A DNA stretch of 8,810 nucleotides from Bifidobacterium breve (lineage in GTDB: Bacteria > Actinomycetota > Actinomycetes > Nanopelagicales > Nanopelagicaceae): NCBI GenBank assembly GCA_945869505.1, contig CAMBOZ010000047.1, positions 1 to 8,810 on the forward strand. The letters are read 5' to 3'. Below the pieces are notes generated by a model. It was not told the DNA's origin and did no database searches. It saw only the letters and a program-made list of their open reading frames with translations. Shown in pieces: positions 5,840 to 8,810 of the stretch. The number at the start of each line of letters is the position of its first letter. Within the stretch, counting starts at the first letter, position 1. Made by a program: the position numbers and the translations under genes.

Positions 5840-8560
5840 TTAACCAGAACCTTCGGTATTACCAGGATCTGCGGCGTTAATGTCGTTGATCTGATACTTG
5901 TTTATCGCTTCTTGAATAACGCTCTGCTTCACTTCGCCGGATTTTGCGAGTGCGGCAAGAGTTGCAATAACAATTGATTCAGCATCGACCTTAAAGTGGC
6001 GGCGGAGTGCACCACGAGTATCAGATAGTCCAAAACCATCTGTGCCGAGTGAGACAAACTCTTGTTCTACCCAAGGAGCGATCTGATCTTGTACGGCGCG
6101 CATGTAATCACTCACTGCGATCACTGGGCCGGATGCTGCCGCTAATTTATTTGTTACATAAGCTTTGCGCTGATCATTTGGATTTAGGAAGTTATGACGA
6201 TCAACGGCAAGACCGTCGCGACGAAGTTCATTCCAAGAAGTCACTGACCAAACTGATGCGGAAACTCCCCAATCTGATTCAAGTAATTTCGCAGCCTTTA
6301 GCGCCCAGTTCATTCCGACACCAGATGCCAAGATCTGGGCGTTCTTCTTACGTTGTTTAGCACCGCTCTGGAATAAGTAAATTCCCTTTAACAAACCAGC
6401 GACATCAAGATTTTCTGGTTCAGCTGGCTGTACATATGGCTCGTTGTAAACAGTGAGGTAGTAGTAAACATTCTCACTGTTTTCACCATACATACGACGC
6501 AGACCATCTTTAACAATATGTCCGAGTTCGTAGGCAAATGCTGGGTCATATGCCACAACTGCTGGGTTAGTTGAAACCAGCAGCGGTGAGTGCCCATCCT
6601 CGTGTTGCAAACCTTCGCCATTTAGCGTTGTGCGCCCTGCGGTAGCACCGACCACGAATCCACGGACTAACTGGTCAGATGCTGCCCAGAATGCATCTCC
6701 AGTGCGCTGGAAACCGAACATTGAGTAGAAAATGTAAATTGGAATCATAGGTTCATCGTGAGTTGAGTACGAAGAACCAACTGCAGTAAATGAAGCAACC
6801 GATCCTGCTTCGTTAATACCCTCGTGCAAAATAACACCCGAAGTTGATTCCTTATAGGACAACATTAATTCGCGGTCTACTGCGGTGTATTGCTGTCCGT
6901 GCGGTGAGTAAATCTTCAGAGTTGGGAATAAAGAATCCATACCAAAAGTGCGCGCTTCATCAGGAATGATCGGCACTAAACGAGCGCCAAGTCCTGGATC
7001 TTTAACTAAATCTTTAAGCATGCGCACGAAAGCCATCGTTGTTGCAACTTCTTGTTGCCCTGAACCGCGACGAACTGATTCGTAGGCTTCATCTGCTGGC
7101 TGTGCCAACGGACGAGAAACGCTTCGACGACGAGGTAGTGAGCCACCGAGTGCTGCACGACGCTCTTGCAGATATTTGGCTTCGGCAGAATCTTCAGCTG
7201 GCTTGTAATAAGCAGGTGTGTATTTATCCAACTTGTCATCAGCAATAGGAATTCCCAAACGATCACGGAATTCGCGAATATCTTCAAGGGTCATCTTCTT
7301 CATCTGGTGCGTTGAGTTGCGGGCTTCGAAGTGCGAACCAAGAGTCCAACCCTTAACGGTTTTTGCCAAAATTACTGTTGGTCGGCCATTTGGTTGCGTC
7401 GCTGCAGCGTATGCGGCATATAACTTGCGGTAATCATGTCCGCCGCGCTTTAACGCCCAGATTTGTTCATCCGACCAACTTGAAACCATTGCCGCAGTTC
7501 GCGGATCGCGACCAAAGAAGTTTTCGCGAACATATGCGCCGCTTTCGCCCTTAAATGTTTGGTAATCGCCATCTAAAGTGGTGTTCATCAAATTAACGAG
7601 TGCGCCTTCGCGATCTTGCGCCAATAGTGGATCCCATTCGCGACCCCAAACAACCTTAATAACGTTCCAGCCGGCGCCACCAAAGATGGATTCGAGTTCT
7701 TGAATAATCTTGCCATTGCCACGGACCGGTCCATCAAGGCGTTGCAAGTTACAGTTAACGACGAAAGTTAAGTTATCTAGCTTTTCACGCGCAGCAATTC
7801 CAATTGCACCCAAGGTATCGACTTCATCAACTTCACCATCACCCAAGAATGCCCAAACATTTTGCTGACTTGTATCTTTAATTCCGCGGTTATGTAAGTA
7901 ACGATTAAAACGCGCTTGATAAATAGCGTTGATTGGGCCGATACCCATGGAAACTGTTGGGAATTGCCAAAATTCTGGCATCAAACGTGGATGCGGATAA
8001 GATGAGAGTCCGCCACCTTTATGCGAAAGTTCTTGACGGAATCCATCTAGTTGATCTTCGCTTAAGCGACCTTCCATAAATGCGCGCGCATACATTCCTG
8101 GTGAAGCGTGGCCTTGGAAGAAAACCTGATCTCCGCCACCAGGATGATCTTGTCCACGGAAGAAGTGGTTAAAACCAACCTCATAAAGTGCGGCAGAAGA
8201 AGCGTAAGTAGAAATATGTCCGCCAACTCCAACTCCTGGGCGCTGTGCGCGGTGCACCAACATTGCTGCGTTCCAACGAATAAATGCACGGATGCGACGT
8301 TCGATTGCTTCATCGCCGGGGAAGGCTGGTTCATGCTCAGGTGTAATTGTGTTTATGTAATCAGTGTTGCGAAGTGCGGCGACACCAATATTTTTTTCGT
8401 GCGCGCGCTGAAGTAGCTTAAGAATTAGGTAACGGGCGCGGACCGGTCCGGCGCTATTGAGTGCGGCATCGAAGGAGGCCTGCCATTCAGCGGTCTCGGT
8501 CGGGTCAGTATCTACAAGTTGGTCAATGATCTGATCTGGGACGCCGAAGTTCTCGCTCAT
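5840..8560 (-). CDS. aceE: Pyruvate dehydrogenase E1 component, homodimeric type
   Basis: This 906-residue cytoplasmic enzyme uses thiamine diphosphate to decarboxylate pyruvate and transfer the acetyl group to the lipoyl domain of E2, feeding acetyl-CoA into the TCA cycle. The length matches homodimeric E1 (about 890-930). Clear landmarks are [18 protein letters not shown] (H115), [15 protein letters not shown] (H151), the thiamine-diphosphate/Mg motif starting at GDGEVDE (240-246) and ending at [13 protein letters not shown] (267-279), STHQMKK (H418), HEGINEAGS (579-587, with E584 the likely cofactor-activating glutamate), [20 protein letters not shown], and LQHEDGHS (651-658, H653). Nothing appears missing or frameshifted. 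In corynebacteria AceE works in a mixed complex with 2-oxoglutarate dehydrogenase components; whether that holds here cannot be seen. No E2 gene is adjacent. The ATG at 8560 has a weak -10-like GAGAAT 6 nt upstream. Confidence 0.98.
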   Translation of the reverse strand: MSENFGVPDQIIDQLVDTDPTETAEWQASFDAALNSAGPVRARYLILKLLQRAHEKNIGVAALRNTDYINTITPEHEPAFPGDEAIERRIRAFIRWNAAMLVHRAQRPGVGVGGHISTYASSAALYEVGFNHFFRGQDHPGGGDQVFFQGHASPGMYARAFMEGRLSEDQLDGFRQELSHKGGGLSSYPHPRLMPEFWQFPTVSMGIGPINAIYQARFNRYLHNRGIKDTSQQNVWAFLGDGEVDEVDTLGAIGIAAREKLDNLTFVVNCNLQRLDGPVRGNGKIIQELESIFGGAGWNVIKVVWGREWDPLLAQDREGALVNLMNTTLDGDYQTFKGESGAYVRENFFGRDPRTAAMVSSWSDEQIWALKRGGHDYRKLYAAYAAATQPNGRPTVILAKTVKGWTLGSHFEARNSTHQMKKMTLEDIREFRDRLGIPIADDKLDKYTPAYYKPAEDSAEAKYLQERRAALGGSLPRRRSVSRPLAQPADEAYESVRRGSGQQEVATTMAFVRMLKDLVKDPGLGARLVPIIPDEARTFGMDSLFPTLKIYSPHGQQYTAVDRELMLSYKESTSGVILHEGINEAGSVASFTAVGSSYSTHDEPMIPIYIFYSMFGFQRTGDAFWAASDQLVRGFVVGATAGRTTLNGEGLQHEDGHSPLLVSTNPAVVAYDPAFAYELGHIVKDGLRRMYGENSENVYYYLTVYNEPYVQPAEPENLDVAGLLKGIYLFQSGAKQRKKNAQILASGVGMNWALKAAKLLESDWGVSASVWSVTSWNELRRDGLAVDRHNFLNPNDQRKAYVTNKLAAASGPVIAVSDYMRAVQDQIAPWVEQEFVSLGTDGFGLSDTRGALRRHFKVDAESIVIATLAALAKSGEVKQSVIQEAINKYQINDINAADPGNTEGSG

Positions 8561-8566
8561 GGTCGT

Positions 8567-8595
8567 ATTCTCGCGCTTACGGGACAGTAGAGCAA
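8567..8595 (-). promoter_or_regulatory. Candidate aceE promoter
   Basis: On the minus strand TTGCTC (8595-8590) is separated by 17 nt from GAGAAT (8572-8567), which lies 6 nt before the aceE ATG. Both hexamers are imperfect (the -10 lacks the leading T of TANNNT). The spacing is ideal and mirrors the leaderless layout of the other genes in the window. Confidence 0.35.
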
Positions 8596-8602
8596 AATCG
8601 GA

Positions 8603-8617
8603 TGAGATTTCGTCTCA
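8603..8617. repeat. Inverted repeat TGAGA-N5-TCTCA, candidate operator
   Basis: Perfect 5-bp arms are separated by TTTCG in the divergent aceE/DUF3052 spacer, just upstream of the candidate aceE -35. The size and position suit binding by a dimeric repressor or activator. A 5-bp palindrome can arise by chance and I do not match it to a known regulator. Confidence 0.3.
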
Positions 8618-8624
8618 GAAAACC

Positions 8625-8649
8625 TTGGCAAACCCTTGTCAAAGGCCAA
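8625..8649. repeat. Inverted repeat TTGGC-N15-GCCAA, candidate regulatory site
   Basis: Perfect 5-bp arms flank a 15-nt centre that contains the -35-like TTGTCA for the DUF3052 gene. It could be an operator or chance. The long centre makes a protein site less certain than for the neighbouring repeat. Confidence 0.2.
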
Positions 8650-8664
8650 ATGTTTCGGTGGACT
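8636..8664 (+). promoter_or_regulatory. Candidate promoter for the DUF3052 gene
   Basis: TTGTCA (8636-8641, five of six matches to TTGACA) is followed after 17 nt by TGGACT (8659-8664), then 6 nt and the GTG at 8671. The -10 lacks the conserved second-position A. The spacing supports leaderless initiation at the GTG. Confidence 0.3.
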
Positions 8665-8670
8665 TATCCC

Positions 8671-8810
8671 GTGGCAAAGGGGATGGGATTTGCTCAAGGC
8701 GAGATAGTCCTTGAAGTCGGATATGACGCAGATTGTGATGACGTCTTACGCAAAGAGATCACGACGACCACGGGTACAAAATTTGTTGAAGGCACCGCCA
8801 CCGAAGTAGT
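8671..8810 (+). CDS. DUF3052 family protein, N-terminal part (partial at right edge)
   Basis: The visible frame reads GFAQGEIVLEVGYDADCDD and then VLRKEITTTTG and FVEGTATEVV. This matches the start of the small actinobacterial DUF3052 family (about 130-150 residues), whose members often lie next to aceE. The biochemical function is unknown; the gene linkage suggests a role around pyruvate dehydrogenase. The start is uncertain. I favour GTG at 8671 (MAKGMGF), because it brings the conserved GF segment close to the N-terminus and sits 6 nt after a -10-like hexamer. In-frame alternatives are ATG at 8650 (preceded by AAAGG at a short distance), ATG at 8602, and ATG at 8683. The C-terminal half lies outside the window. 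Confidence 0.8.
   Translation, partial: MAKGMGFAQGEIVLEVGYDADCDDVLRKEITTTTGTKFVEGTATEV

Noticed and set aside
6007..6360. 117-residue plus-strand open frame inside aceE
   Set aside because: It is antisense to a well-conserved aceE segment; its composition is that of a shadow frame and it has no upstream signals.
1..8810. Mobile elements, CRISPR arrays, tRNA or rRNA genes
   Set aside because: Nearly every base lies in a recognised gene. I saw no transposase, regularly spaced repeats, cloverleaf or rRNA-like sequence.

Overview
This window fits an actinobacterium with a compact, streamlined genome. The evidence is a homodimeric-type pyruvate dehydrogenase E1 (aceE) divergent from a DUF3052-family gene, and a DUF4032 protein. 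As I recall the families, the last two are characteristic of Actinobacteria. Base composition looks moderate (roughly mid-40s % GC by eye, not computed), which is low for the phylum. Intergenic space is almost absent: gaps are 0-31 bp except for about 110 bp upstream of aceE. Together these resemble the freshwater acI/Nanopelagicales group, but that placement is an inference.

Layout from left to right. Positions 1-677 (minus) hold the N-terminal part of an NAD(P)-dependent aldehyde dehydrogenase that runs off the left edge. It is divergent from an alpha/beta hydrolase (701-1411, plus), with only 23 bp between the two start codons. The hydrolase meets an AI-2E-family membrane protein gene (1408-2523, minus) tail to tail, sharing 4 bp (TTAA) that contain both stop codons. 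That gene is divergent, with 31 bp between starts, from a three-gene plus-strand run: a DUF4032 protein with a kinase-like N-terminal half (2555-3787), a thioredoxin-fold/TPR protein resembling CnoX/YbbN but lacking CXXC (3784-4644), and an MFS transporter (4645-5832). The first junction in this run overlaps by 4 bp and the second has no gap, so the three are very likely one operon. The MFS gene converges on aceE (5840-8560, minus) with 7 bp between stops and a small hairpin across the junction. At the right edge a DUF3052 gene begins (plus, partial).

Regulatory architecture: four genes in two divergent pairs have a TANNNT -10-like hexamer exactly 6-7 nt before the chosen ATG and lack a well-placed Shine-Dalgarno. 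This suggests leaderless transcripts fired from face-to-face promoters packed into 23-31 bp. The aceE/DUF3052 spacer has weaker versions of the same layout plus two short inverted repeats.

How the genes work together: AceE supplies the first step from pyruvate to acetyl-CoA. The other genes look like housekeeping or accessory functions: aldehyde oxidation, an unassigned hydrolase, an unassigned exporter-like membrane protein, and a possible kinase/chaperone-linked operon with an MFS carrier. No mobile element, CRISPR array, tRNA or rRNA was seen. The least explained unit is the DUF4032-CnoX-like-MFS operon.
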